From contig CAZMSD010000037.1 in NCBI GenBank assembly GCA_964568855.1, positions 1 through 45,457 of the forward strand: a stretch of DNA of 45,457 bases, given 5' to 3'. The notes below the pieces were generated by a model. It ran no database searches. It saw only the letters and a list, made by a program, of their open reading frames with translations, and was not told the origin of the DNA. Both the position numbers and the translations under genes were made by a program. The number at the start of each line of letters is the position of its first letter. Position 1 is the stretch's first letter. This DNA is from CAZMSD01 sp964568855. Lineage in GTDB: Bacteria; CAIWAD01. Positions 26,058 to 35,669 of this stretch are shown here, in pieces.

Positions 26058-29000
26058 TCAATCATGATCCGCCTCCGCTGGGTCCTGATCCAGGAAGCGC
26101 AGGCGGTTGATCCGCTCCTGCGCCGCTTCGCCGTAGCTCGAACCGGGGCCGCGCTCGCGGACGATGCGCAGGTAGAGGCGCTCGGCCTTCTCGCGCTCAC
26201 CCAGCTGCTCCCAGCACTGGGCCGCCTGGTAGATCGCGGTCACGTCCCAGTCGAGCTTGGTGGCCCGGCCCAGGTAGGGGACCTTCATATACTCGAGAAT
26301 CGCCGCGGAGTACTCCCCCTTGAGGAAACGGCACTCGCCAATATAAAACTGGATCGCCGCCTCGTCCTCAACATTGGCTTCGGGCAGCAAGCGCCTGAGA
26401 TGCTCCGCGGCCTGGTCCAGCTCGCCGATCTCCTTGAGCAGCAGGCCGATCTCGATCCGCTTGCTGAAGCCGTCCTCCGCCTCGGGGAATTCCTCGGCGT
26501 AGCGGCGCGCGGCCTGCAGGGCGCCGTCGTGAAAGCCAAGTTCGCGGTAGCTGACGATCAGGTTGTTCAGGGCGAAGCGCCGCGTCTCGTCGTCAGGGGC
26601 CGTGTCCACCGCCCTGCGGAATTCGATCACCGCCCGCTGCACTTCCCCCGCCCGCCGGAACAGCCCGCCCTTGAGCAACGAGCTACGGGCGGCGATCTCG
26701 CCCTCGGGCCACTCCCTTCCCAGTTCCTCGAGCAGGACCAGGGCGGTTTCCGTGTCGCCGGCGGCGATCCGCACCTTGGCCAGCTCAAGCCTGGCCAGGG
26801 GCGCGAAACGCGTATCCTCGAAGTACTTGAGCACGTGCTGCAGGGGTTTCTCGGCCTCGTCCAGCCTTCCCGCCGACGAGAGGTAGCGCCCCTTGGCCAG
26901 GTTGAAGGCCGCCTTCACCGTATCGCCGTTCACGGCATCCCGGTGCTGCCTAAGGTAGGTCTTCATCCGTTCCCGGCCCTGCGTCAGCCGGCCCTGCCGG
27001 TAGAGTGCCCTGATCCAGCGGTACTGCAGGACCGGGTCGGCGCTCGCGGCGGCGTCCAGCCGCTCGTAGACCGCCAGCGCCTCGCGGAACCGGGCGTCCT
27101 CCTCGTAGATTCCGGCCATCAGCCACAGGGCCCGATCGATCGCCGGATCCTCGTCGAAAACCGTCAACAGGTTCTTCAGGTAGCGCAGCGCTTCACCGTC
27201 CCGGCCGTCCTGGTGGAAGATGCCGGCGGTGCGGTACAGCGCCTCCGCCGCCCGGGGATCCCGTCCCGCTCCGGAAAGGTAGCGGCGGAAGGCGTAGCGG
27301 GCCTCCTCGCCCCGGCCCAACTCGTGCAGCGCGACGCCCGCGTTGTAATACAAAGGCTGGGCGGTCCCGGGGACGATCTCGAGCCCGGGATCCCCGCGCT
27401 CGGCCTCGGCGATCAGCCGCCGGTAGATCTCCAGGGCCTCGGTGTGGCGTCCCTCCCGCGAATAGAGTCCGGCCACCATCTGCCGGGCGGGCACCGCGGC
27501 TGGATGGTAGTAACGCTCCCGCCTCAGCCGCTCGAGCAGCTCGAGGCGTTCGGCGTCGGTGGTCCCCGGCAGGGCGGCCAGGCGCAGTTCTGCGTCCACC
27601 GCCGCGGGGCTGGTGGAATACTCGCGCACCAGCAGCCGGTAGACCCGGGCGGCCGCGCTGTCATTCCCCGCGATCTCGCGGACCCGGCCCAGGGCGAGCA
27701 TGGTCCGCGGGCGATGGCCCCCCTTCAGGTCCAGTGTGTCACTCCAGGCCAGGGCCCTGCCGGCGGCGAGCGCGACCTCCAGGCTGTCCTCCAGGAGCTC
27801 GGCCAGCCTGGACCAGCGCTCCAGCAGCTCGCCCGCGGACTCCCGGGCCCGGGCCGGCCGGGATGCCTTCCGTGCGGCACGGAACTCCTGCAGCTGTTCG
27901 ATTTCCCGGGCCAGACGCTCGCGTTCCGCCCTGAGAGCCTCCTGCGCCGCCTCCGTCCGGCCGCCGGAAAACGGCAGGTCCGTCATGTCCGGATCGATCC
28001 CGCCGCGCTCCAGGACGAATCCCAGGAGCAGAGCCTCCAGCGCATGGACCGAGGACGGACGCTCCCGCAGGAAGTTTCGAGCCGACTCGGCCGCCCGGCC
28101 CTCGGCGCCTTCGGCCACGGCGCATTCCACCAGGCCCCAGCGCGCCTCTGCGCACAGCGAATCGTCGGGCCCCGAGAGCGCCAGCCGAAACTGGTTTTCC
28201 GCCTGCCGCGGATCCTGCAGGCTGTTCAGGTAGAGCCGCCCGAACTCGTAGGCCAGCAGCTGCGGATTCTCGCCGCTGTTCTGGCGCACGAGGAAGTCCA
28301 GCAGGCGCTCGTTGAGGGCGGCGCCCTCCGCGTGGCGCAGGATGCGACGCCTGTAATACTCGTCCACGTGCTCCAGCAGGGGCGAGAGGGGATAGCGCTT
28401 CCGGAACTCGGCCGTGGAGGCGGCAGCGCGGCGGTAATCGGACCTGGCCGCCGCCAGGCGGATCCGCCGCAGCGCGAAGTCGTCCGCCAGCGGCGACGAC
28501 TCACCGCCCGCGGTCTCCAGCAGGCGCGCCGCGGCATCCAGCTCTCCGGCCTCGAGCAGGCCGTCCACCAGCTCGAGCGGAAGCGCCCGGCTCGCCGGCA
28601 GCAGCGCGAGCGCCTCGCCCACGCGCGCCCAGGGAACCGCGTCGTGGTCCATCCCCGAGCCCAGTTTCCGCATTTCGGCCAGCGCGCCGGCAAGCAGGCG
28701 CAGCTCGCTCTCGGGGAAGGATTCGGTCTCGCGCCCGGCGATGTTCTCCACCACCCGCAGCCAGTCGCCGAAGGCCTCCTCCCTGCGCCCGCCGGCGGAC
28801 TCGCACCAGGCCAGCCGGTAGAGCGCCGCCGGACCAGGCTCGAGGATTCCGCGGTAGGCCTCCGCCGCTCCGTCGTAGTCCCCCCCGAGGGCTCGCGCGT
28901 TTCCCAGCAGCAGCCGCAGGCTGTCCAGGTCCGCCGGCGGGTCGAGCTCCGCGTCCGCTTCCGCCAGCCAGAGTTCCAGGTCCTTCCGCGCTTCACCATA

Positions 29001-29798
29001 AGCGCCCGCGCGAATCCGCAGCGCCGAGACGGTACGGCGCAGCAGGCTTCGCTCGGGAGACCCGGCGTGGGCGGCCAGCAGGGGTTCCACCTGCTTAAGC
29101 GCCTGGTCCACGCGGTTCTCGAGGGCCAGCAGGTCGGCCGCGCCCACCGCCGCTCTGATGCGCACGGGCCCGTCCGGCGCCAGCCGGATCACCGCGTCCA
29201 GTTCCCGCAGGGCGCGCTCACGGTCTCCGCGCGCGAGATACAGGCCGGCCATGCGGCGCCGCGCCTCAAGGGCCTCTCCACTGCTCTGCCAGTCCCGGAT
29301 CAGCCGATCGAGGATTTCTCGCCGGGCCTCCACGTCCTCGGGATCCCAGAGCTCTTCCGCCCGCAGGAGACTCGGCGCGGCCAGCGGATTACGCGGGTAG
29401 TACTCAGCGACGCGCTTCAGCGTCGTTGCGGCCTCCGGTCTGCGCCCCAGCATGACCAGGCAGTCCGCCACCCTCCGCAGGGCCTCGGGAGCCAGGGGCG
29501 AGGAGGGGTGATTGATGGCCAGGCGCTGGCAGGCCCGGCGGGCTTCCTCGTAGCGGCCCAGGGCGAACCAGCAGTCGCCCTCGATGCGCAGGATTTCATC
29601 CAGCCGGTCGCTGTCGGGAAACTGCCCGCGGAAGCTCTCGCACTGCGCCGCGGCGATGTCGTACACGCCGTCGTCGTAGAGCCGCTGCAGGTATTCGAAC
29701 TCGCGCGACTCGCCGGCGTAGGCGACGGCGGCGTTGAGCACGAAGGCCAGGGCGAGCACGCCCGCGATTTCGAACAACCTGCCCGCCGGGTTCTTCAT
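26058..29798 (-). CDS. Giant exported tetratricopeptide-repeat protein
   Basis: 1246 residues. ATG 29798 opens with a signal peptide (LFEIAGVLALAFVLNAAVAYA). Nearly the whole remainder is made of TPR-like helix pairs of about 35 residues, with typical lines such as GRYEEARRACQRLAINHP and GELDQAAEHLRRLLPEA. The open frame continues upstream to 31337, but that part lies inside pcrA and is only a shadow. The protein probably forms a long periplasmic solenoid and acts as a scaffold. The first repeats, with DSDRLDEILRIEGDCWFALG, resemble BamD/YbgF-type periplasmic TPRs, but no known family of this length is recognised. It begins 20 bases after the pcrA stop and ends 9 bases before nadC. Confidence 0.88.
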   Translation of the reverse strand: MKNPAGRLFEIAGVLALAFVLNAAVAYAGESREFEYLQRLYDDGVYDIAAAQCESFRGQFPDSDRLDEILRIEGDCWFALGRYEEARRACQRLAINHPSSPLAPEALRRVADCLVMLGRRPEAATTLKRVAEYYPRNPLAAPSLLRAEELWDPEDVEARREILDRLIRDWQSSGEALEARRRMAGLYLARGDRERALRELDAVIRLAPDGPVRIRAAVGAADLLALENRVDQALKQVEPLLAAHAGSPERSLLRRTVSALRIRAGAYGEARKDLELWLAEADAELDPPADLDSLRLLLGNARALGGDYDGAAEAYRGILEPGPAALYRLAWCESAGGRREEAFGDWLRVVENIAGRETESFPESELRLLAGALAEMRKLGSGMDHDAVPWARVGEALALLPASRALPLELVDGLLEAGELDAAARLLETAGGESSPLADDFALRRIRLAAARSDYRRAAASTAEFRKRYPLSPLLEHVDEYYRRRILRHAEGAALNERLLDFLVRQNSGENPQLLAYEFGRLYLNSLQDPRQAENQFRLALSGPDDSLCAEARWGLVECAVAEGAEGRAAESARNFLRERPSSVHALEALLLGFVLERGGIDPDMTDLPFSGGRTEAAQEALRAERERLAREIEQLQEFRAARKASRPARARESAGELLERWSRLAELLEDSLEVALAAGRALAWSDTLDLKGGHRPRTMLALGRVREIAGNDSAAARVYRLLVREYSTSPAAVDAELRLAALPGTTDAERLELLERLRRERYYHPAAVPARQMVAGLYSREGRHTEALEIYRRLIAEAERGDPGLEIVPGTAQPLYYNAGVALHELGRGEEARYAFRRYLSGAGRDPRAAEALYRTAGIFHQDGRDGEALRYLKNLLTVFDEDPAIDRALWLMAGIYEEDARFREALAVYERLDAAASADPVLQYRWIRALYRQGRLTQGRERMKTYLRQHRDAVNGDTVKAAFNLAKGRYLSSAGRLDEAEKPLQHVLKYFEDTRFAPLARLELAKVRIAAGDTETALVLLEELGREWPEGEIAARSSLLKGGLFRRAGEVQRAVIEFRRAVDTAPDDETRRFALNNLIVSYRELGFHDGALQAARRYAEEFPEAEDGFSKRIEIGLLLKEIGELDQAAEHLRRLLPEANVEDEAAIQFYIGECRFLKGEYSAAILEYMKVPYLGRATKLDWDVTAIYQAAQCWEQLGEREKAERLYLRIVRERGPGSSYGEAAQERINRLRFLDQDPAEADHD

Positions 29799-29818
29799 TT
29801 GTCTCACCGGTTCTGTTG

Positions 29819-32254
29819 CTAGTCCACCACTCTTAGTTTCGCCAGCCGGACCACCATCTTCTTGACCCCCACGGAATCGAAGCGCACCGATACGCGCATC
29901 TCGTCGCCGAAGCCGATGGTGTGTATCACAACGCCCCTGCCGTAACGCGGGTGCAGGACGCTGCAGCCCCGGTAGATTTCGGAAGGATCCGAGATCTCCG
30001 GCTCCTGGGAGTCGGGATCGAAGCCGGGGTTTTCGTTCCCCCCGCGGAAGGGGCTGTAGCGGTCGAGCATCGCCTCCCGGCGCCGGTCGGCGATCCCGGA
30101 CTTCCCGCGGCTGCCGGCTGAAGCTCTCCGGCCGGGGGACTTCGGCTGTCGCCGAACCGCCTGTTCCGCACCGGGTTCGTACTCTCCCGGGCCGAAACCC
30201 CGCGGAGTCGGCGGCTTTTCCGCTCCCCTTCTCCCGGGGGTCCGCGGGGGACTCGCCACCTCCACGCTCCGCCCCCCATATTCCCCGCGCTTCCTGCGGG
30301 CCGCTCCCGGGCCGCGAATGAAGACGGCGGCATTCAGCTCCGGCGACTCCTCCAGCGTTTCGGCGGGAATCGCGTCCAGGAAGGAGCTGGGAATGCCGCC
30401 CGCGGCGCGACCGAAGCGCCGCCGGAACATGGCGTAACACAGGTACAGCTTGCGCTTTGCGCGGGTGGCGGCGACGTAGAACAGGCGGCGCTCCTCCTCG
30501 AGCTCGTCCGGGTCGTCGAAGGCGCCGGCAAGGGGAAACAGGCCCTCCTCCAGTCCGGTGACGAAGACCGTGTCGAACTCCAGCCCCTTGGCGCTGTGGA
30601 CGGTCATCAGCGTGACATGGTCGCTGCGGTCCTCCCAGGCGTCCACGTCGCTCACCAGCGCCACTTCCTCGAGGAAGCCCTCGAGCCCCAGTTCGCTGTT
30701 TTCGTCGTACGCGGCCAGCGCCGCCTGCAGTTCGCGCACGTTCTCGATGCGCGGGACGCCCTCCGGCCCCTCGGCCTCCAGTGCCTCCACCAGCTTGGTC
30801 TGCTCGAGCAGTTCCTCGAGCACCTCCTGCGGCGGGGCCTCGGCCAGCCGCGTCCGGCAGCGCTCGAGCATGCCGTGGAAAGCCGCGCAGCGTTTCGCGG
30901 CGCCGCGTGATACGCCCTCTGCCTCCCCCGCCCGGGGCAGGGCGTCCATCAGCGGCAGGCGGGCGGCGGCGGCGAAGGCCTGCAGCGCCCTGAGCGAACT
31001 GTCGCCTATGCCGCGGCGCGGGTAGTTGATCACGCGCAGCAGGCTCACCGCGTCGCCGGGATTGGCCAGCAGGCGCAGGTAGGCCAGCACGTCCTTCACC
31101 TCGCGCCGCTCGTAGAAGCGCAGTCCGCCGACGATGTCGTAGCGCAGGCCGTTGCGCCTGAGGGACTCCTCCAGGGCGCGCGACTGGGCGTTGGTGCGGT
31201 AGAGCGCCACGAAGTCGCCCAGCGGCCGGCCCTCGTCGCGACCCTCGATGATCCGCTGGCAGACCTGGGCCGCCTCCATCTGCTCGTCCTCGCCGGCGAG
31301 CAGGGTGACGGGCTCGCCGGGACCGGCCTCGGTCCACAGCTTCTTGGGCTTGCGGCCCTCGTTGAGCGAGACCACCGCGTGGGCGGCGTCGAGGATCCGC
31401 TCGCCGGAGCGGTAGTTCTGCTCGAGCTTGAAGACCCGCGCCTCGGGCCAGTGTTCCTCGAAGTCCAGGATGTTGCGCAGGTCCGCGCCGCGCCAGCCGT
31501 AGATCGACTGGTCGTCGTCGCCGACGACGCAGATGTTGCCCTGCTTAAGGCAGAGCCGGCGTGTCACATCGAACTGGGCGGGATTGGTGTCCTGGTACTC
31601 GTCGATCAGGACGTGGCTGAAGCGCCGGCGGTAGACCTCCAGCCGATCGGGGCGGGACTCGAAGAGCTCGATCGGCTTCAGCAGCAGGTCGTCGAAATCC
31701 ATGGCGTTGGCTTCGAAGAGCCGTCCGGCGTAGTCGCGGTAGACCTCGCTGATCCGCTCGTGGATGAAGCCGGTTTCCAGGCCCGCGAACTGCTCGGGGT
31801 CGAGCATGGCGTTCTTGGCCGAGGTGATCTCGCTGCGCACGCGCTTGGGATTCAGCTGGTTGGGGCTGATCTTGAGCTGCTCCATGCAGTGCTTGATCAG
31901 CCGCAGCTGGTCGTCCGCGTCGTAGATGGTGAAGTTCCGGCCGTAGCCGATGAAGTCCGCCTCGCGCCTGAGGATCCGGGCGAAGATCGAGTGGAAGGTG
32001 CCCACCCAGATGTCCTCGATGGAAGTCCCCACCAGGCGGGCAATCCGCTCCTTCATCTCGCGGGCGGCCTTGTTGGTGAAGGTGAGCGCCAGCACCTCCC
32101 AGGGACGGCAGACGCGCCGGTCGAGCATCCAGGCGATGCGGTGGGTCAGGACGCGGGTCTTGCCCGTGCCCGCGCCGGCCAGGATCAGCACGGGGCCCTC
32201 GGTCAGCTTGACCGCTTCCCGCTGCACGGGATTGAGCATGGAAAGGTCCACCAC
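29819..32254 (-). CDS. pcrA: UvrD/PcrA-family superfamily 1 DNA helicase
   Basis: 811 residues. A 3'-5' helicase for repair and for removing proteins from DNA. Motifs in order: Q-motif region LNPVQREAV, Walker A AGAGTGKT, TFTNKAAREMKERI, GTFHSIFARILR, Walker B LIDEYQDTN, VVGDDDQSIYGWRGAD, EQNYRS, TVHSAKGLEFDTVFV, and FYVAATRAKRKL. The last 60 residues (VLHPRYGRGVVIHTIG... VRLAKLRVVD) form the Tudor-like end typical of PcrA. The start is GTG 32254, with GGAGG at spacing 5, directly after the mltG stop; ATG 32239 five codons on lacks a better site. The stretch from about residue 640 to 745 is Arg/Pro-rich and low in complexity. pcrA or uvrD are both acceptable names. Confidence 0.95.
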   Translation of the reverse strand: MVDLSMLNPVQREAVKLTEGPVLILAGAGTGKTRVLTHRIAWMLDRRVCRPWEVLALTFTNKAAREMKERIARLVGTSIEDIWVGTFHSIFARILRREADFIGYGRNFTIYDADDQLRLIKHCMEQLKISPNQLNPKRVRSEITSAKNAMLDPEQFAGLETGFIHERISEVYRDYAGRLFEANAMDFDDLLLKPIELFESRPDRLEVYRRRFSHVLIDEYQDTNPAQFDVTRRLCLKQGNICVVGDDDQSIYGWRGADLRNILDFEEHWPEARVFKLEQNYRSGERILDAAHAVVSLNEGRKPKKLWTEAGPGEPVTLLAGEDEQMEAAQVCQRIIEGRDEGRPLGDFVALYRTNAQSRALEESLRRNGLRYDIVGGLRFYERREVKDVLAYLRLLANPGDAVSLLRVINYPRRGIGDSSLRALQAFAAAARLPLMDALPRAGEAEGVSRGAAKRCAAFHGMLERCRTRLAEAPPQEVLEELLEQTKLVEALEAEGPEGVPRIENVRELQAALAAYDENSELGLEGFLEEVALVSDVDAWEDRSDHVTLMTVHSAKGLEFDTVFVTGLEEGLFPLAGAFDDPDELEEERRLFYVAATRAKRKLYLCYAMFRRRFGRAAGGIPSSFLDAIPAETLEESPELNAAVFIRGPGAARRKRGEYGGRSVEVASPPRTPGRRGAEKPPTPRGFGPGEYEPGAEQAVRRQPKSPGRRASAGSRGKSGIADRRREAMLDRYSPFRGGNENPGFDPDSQEPEISDPSEIYRGCSVLHPRYGRGVVIHTIGFGDEMRVSVRFDSVGVKKMVVRLAKLRVVD

Positions 32255-33532
32255 CTATTCCTCCGCTACGGGCGTTTCCACGGCCCTGATCGGGGACTCG
32301 TCGGCCTCCGGCGGATCCACGGGCGACGTCTCCACCGCGCCTGATTCCACCATCCGCGCTTCGGGATTTGGACTCGCCGCCCGCCCCGAAGTGTCACCTG
32401 TCGCCTGTTCCGGAGAGAATCGCTCCGCTGCCCCCTCTGCGGACAACCGGGCCGCGCGCCTGCGCTGCCGGCGCAGGGCGTCCAGCGGCCGGCGATTCTC
32501 TAGGTGATCGGAGTAATTACGGGCGAAGGCGTGTGTGCCGTCGCCCTGTGACACGAAATAGAGGTATTCGCTGCGGGCCGGACGCAGAGTGGCTTCGAGC
32601 GCCCTGCGGCCGGGGCAGTTGATGGGTCCCGGCGGCAGTCCGTACACGCGGTAGGTGTTGTAGGGCGAGTCGATCTCCAGATCGCGGTAGAGCAGCCGGC
32701 GGGGTCCGTCGGGCAGGGCGTACTGCACCGTGGGATCCGCCTGCAGCCGCATTCCGCGGGCGAGGCGGTTAAGGTAGACCGAAGCGATGGTGTCCGCCTC
32801 CGAGGCGACCTGGTACTCGGCTTCCACGATGGAGGCCAGGATCACCAGCCGGCGCAGCTCCAGTGTATCACGCCCGGCCGGATCGGCGATCTCCCTGAGT
32901 ATTTTCCGGAAGCGGTTGCACATGCGGACTATGATCTCCCGCTCGTTCTCGAGGCTGCTGAAGAGGTAGGTGTCGGGAAAGAGCAGGCCTTCCAGGTTCG
33001 GGCAGTCGAAGCCCAGCGCGGCGGTAAAGGCGGAATCGAGCACGGCCTCCATGAAGCGGGTGCTGTCCAGCCCGGTGGCACGGGCGACCTCGGCAGCCAC
33101 CAGTTCGGTGCGCAAGCCTTCCTTTAGCCGCACGCGGATGCTGGGAATCGAATAGACCTGCAGCTTGCTCAGGATCTGGCGGCAGCTCATGTTCCCCTGA
33201 AGCACGAAATCACCCTGCTGGATCCCGCGATCGAGGCCGGTGAGTCGGGCGGCCCATTCCATACGCGCCGGGCGGTCCAGGATTCCGCTCGCTGCCAGCT
33301 CGTCGATGATTTGCTGAAAGCTCATTCCCGAGCGGACATGCAGAGTCACTACGCGCCGGCCGCCAACCGGCGCGCAGGGCTCGTCCAGAACCCAGTGATG
33401 AAGCCGACGCAGCGCAAAGGCCGTCGAGACCAGCAGCAGACCGGCCACCACCAGCCAGGCCAGCCGGCGCTGCCTGCGCGGGATCTCCTGTAACACCCGG
33501 GACGACACGGTTTCCGGCTGCGAATTCGTCAT
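32255..33532 (-). CDS. mltG: Endolytic peptidoglycan transglycosylase MltG
   Basis: 425 residues. It cleaves nascent glycan strands at the inner membrane. One membrane helix (about 24-41, AWLVVAGLLLVSTAFALR) is followed by a LysM-like region (VTLHVRSGMSFQQIIDELAA) and the YceG domain with catalytic Glu237 in LASIVEAEYQ and the later LQADPTVQYALP and SPYNTYRVYGLPPGPI motifs. The last 75 residues are a Pro/Glu/Ser-rich tail outside the usual domain. It is the first gene of a transcript that continues through pcrA to the metalloprotease. ATG 33532 follows a weak CTAAGG site 5 bases upstream and a promoter near 33580. Confidence 0.95.
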   Translation of the reverse strand: MTNSQPETVSSRVLQEIPRRQRRLAWLVVAGLLLVSTAFALRRLHHWVLDEPCAPVGGRRVVTLHVRSGMSFQQIIDELAASGILDRPARMEWAARLTGLDRGIQQGDFVLQGNMSCRQILSKLQVYSIPSIRVRLKEGLRTELVAAEVARATGLDSTRFMEAVLDSAFTAALGFDCPNLEGLLFPDTYLFSSLENEREIIVRMCNRFRKILREIADPAGRDTLELRRLVILASIVEAEYQVASEADTIASVYLNRLARGMRLQADPTVQYALPDGPRRLLYRDLEIDSPYNTYRVYGLPPGPINCPGRRALEATLRPARSEYLYFVSQGDGTHAFARNYSDHLENRRPLDALRRQRRRAARLSAEGAAERFSPEQATGDTSGRAASPNPEARMVESGAVETSPVDPPEADESPIRAVETPVAEE

Positions 33533-33552
33533 GCAAACCTTAGAAAATCAAT

Positions 33553-33581
33553 TATTTAGCTTTGAAATTTAGCGAAGTCAA
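33553..33581 (-). promoter_or_regulatory. Sigma70-like promoter of the mltG operon
   Basis: On the minus strand TTGACT (33576-33581) is followed by a 17-base spacer and TAAATA (33553-33558), inside an AT-rich patch that stands out from the GC-rich surroundings. The -35 box matches five of six consensus bases, the -10 box three. It would give a leader of roughly 14 bases to ATG 33532. Confidence 0.45.
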
Positions 33582-33610
33582 AGCTGGCGATCAAGGTACG
33601 GGAAAGCGGA

Positions 33611-33635
33611 GCCAGCATGGGAATTCTGTGCTGGC
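33611..33635 (-). terminator. Hairpin after the glycosyltransferase-like gene
   Basis: GCCAGCA (33611-33617) pairs with TGCTGGC (33629-33635) across an 11-base loop, about 100 bases past the stop at 33732. No T tract follows. Words GCTGGCAAG recur at 33630 and near 33690. It could end the upstream transcript before the mltG promoter; support is weak. Confidence 0.3.
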
Positions 33636-33731
33636 AAGGCTGCCTGGCGGATCCTCCGAAGTTGCTTCGTACGCGGATGGGCTGGCAAGTGGGATATTCT
33701 TCGCGCGCATGAAGTCAGGAACTTGTGACGC

Positions 33732-35546
33732 TCACTCCCCAGCCGCGCCACCCCCTGTTTCCTCCACATCCACCGACAGCGGCAGAACCACCCTCTGCTC
33801 CCCGCCGCCCCGGGGACGCATCCCCGCCAGGTCCAGTTCGTAGACCAGCAGCGGCCGTCCGAGACGGTTGCCCGCTGTGCGCCCGCGAAACTGCAGCTGG
33901 CCCGGGTAGACCTTGTCGAAGTAGACCGCCATGGGCTGCTCGTCGGCGCAGACGATGGATGCCCGCTCCCGCCCGGCCTGCACGAAGCTCTCAAGCAGGT
34001 TCTCCAGCGGCCCCTCGCCCAGGGGCAGGAAGATCCTGCGCTCGCGGGCCAGGTCGGGGAAGTCGCCCGCCAGGCTGATCTGGTCGGTAAGGATCGGTGA
34101 AGCCGCCAGGGAGATCAACTCGGTCTGCTGCTCCGCCGCCAGCGCCTTGCGCTGCTGCAGCAGGACCAGCGAACCGAGCTGCGGCGCCAGGCTGAAGACC
34201 AGCAGTACGCCCAGCAGGATGCTGGAGGCCGCCGCGGATGAAACCGCCGCAGGATTCCCTTCGCCGCCGTTTCCACCTCCGTCTTTCCGTCGCGTGAAAA
34301 AGCCGGCGCCCGTCCAGTCCAGCGACCAGGCCGCCAGCGGCGGCAGGAAAGGCGCCAGCAGCCGCGGCCCCCAGTGGAAGCCCGTGGCCACGGGCGCCAG
34401 CAGGGCCAGCGCGAGGATCAGCGCTACCAGGTAGAGCGCCTCGGGTCGCCGGGTCCGGTCACGCAATGCGGCGTGACTCAGCAGGAGCAGCGGACAGACG
34501 GCCAGCAGCCCCCAGCAGGGCAGCAGCTGGTCCTGGGCGGCGAAAACCCGGCTCCAGAAAAGCGCCAGGACCAGGGCCAGCAGCAGGGCCGTTCCCGCGC
34601 GCACGATGGACAGCCGCCGGCCCTCGAAGAGCAGCAGCAGGACCAATACGATGGAAAGCGCCGCCACGCCCGCCGCGGCGCCGGGATCGGCAAGGGGCAG
34701 GAGGAATTCACCCAGGTTCTTCAGCGGCTGCAGGTCGTGGACGCGGAAGTTCTCGGCCACGTGGGGCAGGCCCCAGCTTCCCGTCCACCAGCGGTTGAGC
34801 AGCCAGCCCGCCAGCAGGCCGCCCAGGGCGCCCAGGCGCCGCCGCCGACCCTTGAGCATCCACAGCCCGCCCAGCACGAACAGCAGACCCTCGGGACGCA
34901 GCCAGGCCGCCAGGCCCAGCAGCGGCTGTCCCCAGACTGGGGTGGGCCGGCGGCGTTCGGTAAGCAGCCAGAGTACCAGGGCGGCCAGCGGCACCACTTC
35001 CCAGAAGGCGCCGACGTAGAACAGGGTCGGGCAGGCCAGGAAGACCAGCGCCGTGCGCAGCGGGATAGAGAACGGGATGATCGACCTGCGGTCATTTGCC
35101 CCTGCCGGCGGTTCGCCGGCCCGCAGGAAGCGCAGCAGGGCCAGCAGCAGCAGGGCCGCCGCCAACGTCTTGAACAGGTCCAGGCCCAGGGCGCCGCCCA
35201 GGCGCGCGAGAGGCCGGGCCAGGGCGTTCAGCAGCGGCGGAAAAACCAGCCGCGGCAGCAGGTCCTCCCAGTGGGCCCAGGGTTCCACCACCGGGAAGTC
35301 CCGGCGCCCCAGGGCGGGCGCTTCCTCTGCGGGGAAAGCATGGTCGAGCCGCAGGAAATCGGCGCCGGGCGGGTTCTCCAACACCGCCGTCCGCAATCCG
35401 TTGTCCAGGCACCAGGGCAGCGGGGGCAGGGCCAGGATGAACAGCAGGCAGCAGGCCAGCAGCAGCCCGGGGACAATGAGCGCCCCGGCACTGAGCGCGC
35501 GCGAATCGGGAGAAGTCGACTGGGCGTGGAAATCGTTCGACGGCAC
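33732..35546 (-). CDS. Polytopic membrane protein, GT-C glycosyltransferase-like
   Basis: 604 residues with roughly ten or more hydrophobic helices up to about residue 450, then a soluble end of about 130 residues. Acidic residues in the first loop (LRLDHAFPAEEAP) and a GFHWGPRLLAPFLPPLAAW motif late in the membrane part recall LA_3751/LA_3752-type putative GT-C glycosyltransferases, which use lipid-linked sugars. I do not see a firm diagnostic motif, so the call is tentative. The start is GTG 35546 with GGGAGACCAG just ahead. It stands alone: a hairpin terminator lies upstream of it and a new promoter downstream. A link to glycosylation of surface proteins encoded next door is inference. Confidence 0.6.
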   Translation of the reverse strand: MPSNDFHAQSTSPDSRALSAGALIVPGLLLACCLLFILALPPLPWCLDNGLRTAVLENPPGADFLRLDHAFPAEEAPALGRRDFPVVEPWAHWEDLLPRLVFPPLLNALARPLARLGGALGLDLFKTLAAALLLLALLRFLRAGEPPAGANDRRSIIPFSIPLRTALVFLACPTLFYVGAFWEVVPLAALVLWLLTERRRPTPVWGQPLLGLAAWLRPEGLLFVLGGLWMLKGRRRRLGALGGLLAGWLLNRWWTGSWGLPHVAENFRVHDLQPLKNLGEFLLPLADPGAAAGVAALSIVLVLLLLFEGRRLSIVRAGTALLLALVLALFWSRVFAAQDQLLPCWGLLAVCPLLLLSHAALRDRTRRPEALYLVALILALALLAPVATGFHWGPRLLAPFLPPLAAWSLDWTGAGFFTRRKDGGGNGGEGNPAAVSSAAASSILLGVLLVFSLAPQLGSLVLLQQRKALAAEQQTELISLAASPILTDQISLAGDFPDLARERRIFLPLGEGPLENLLESFVQAGRERASIVCADEQPMAVYFDKVYPGQLQFRGRTAGNRLGRPLLVYELDLAGMRPRGGGEQRVVLPLSVDVEETGGGAAGE

Positions 35547-35612
35547 CTGGTCTCCCGTGTCAGTACTGTACGAAGCAGCCGGCGTGCCCGCCGCCGGAAT
35601 TGGAAGACGCGA

Positions 35613-35650
35613 GAACCCCGTCCGACGCCTCGGCGCGGCGGACGGGGTTC
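35613..35650 (-). terminator. Hairpin terminator of the surface-protein operon
   Basis: Bases 35613-35624 (GAACCCCGTCCG) pair perfectly with 35639-35650 over 12 bases, and an inner CGCC/GGCG stem closes the loop. It lies 20 bases past the stop of the large lipoprotein gene. On the minus strand it is followed by the moderately T-rich TCTCGCGTCTTCC. It fits the end of the operon that starts beyond the right edge. Confidence 0.65.
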
Positions 35651-35669
35651 GTGATTTTCATGGTCGCCG

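Noticed and set aside
25290..29822. Open frame of 1510 codons antisense to nadC and the TPR gene
   Set aside because: Composition is that of a GC-rich shadow frame; the sense strand has clear NadC and TPR motifs.
29799..31337. N-terminal extension of the TPR protein into pcrA
   Set aside because: It overlaps conserved helicase motifs in another frame, and a signal peptide with a start codon lies at 29798.
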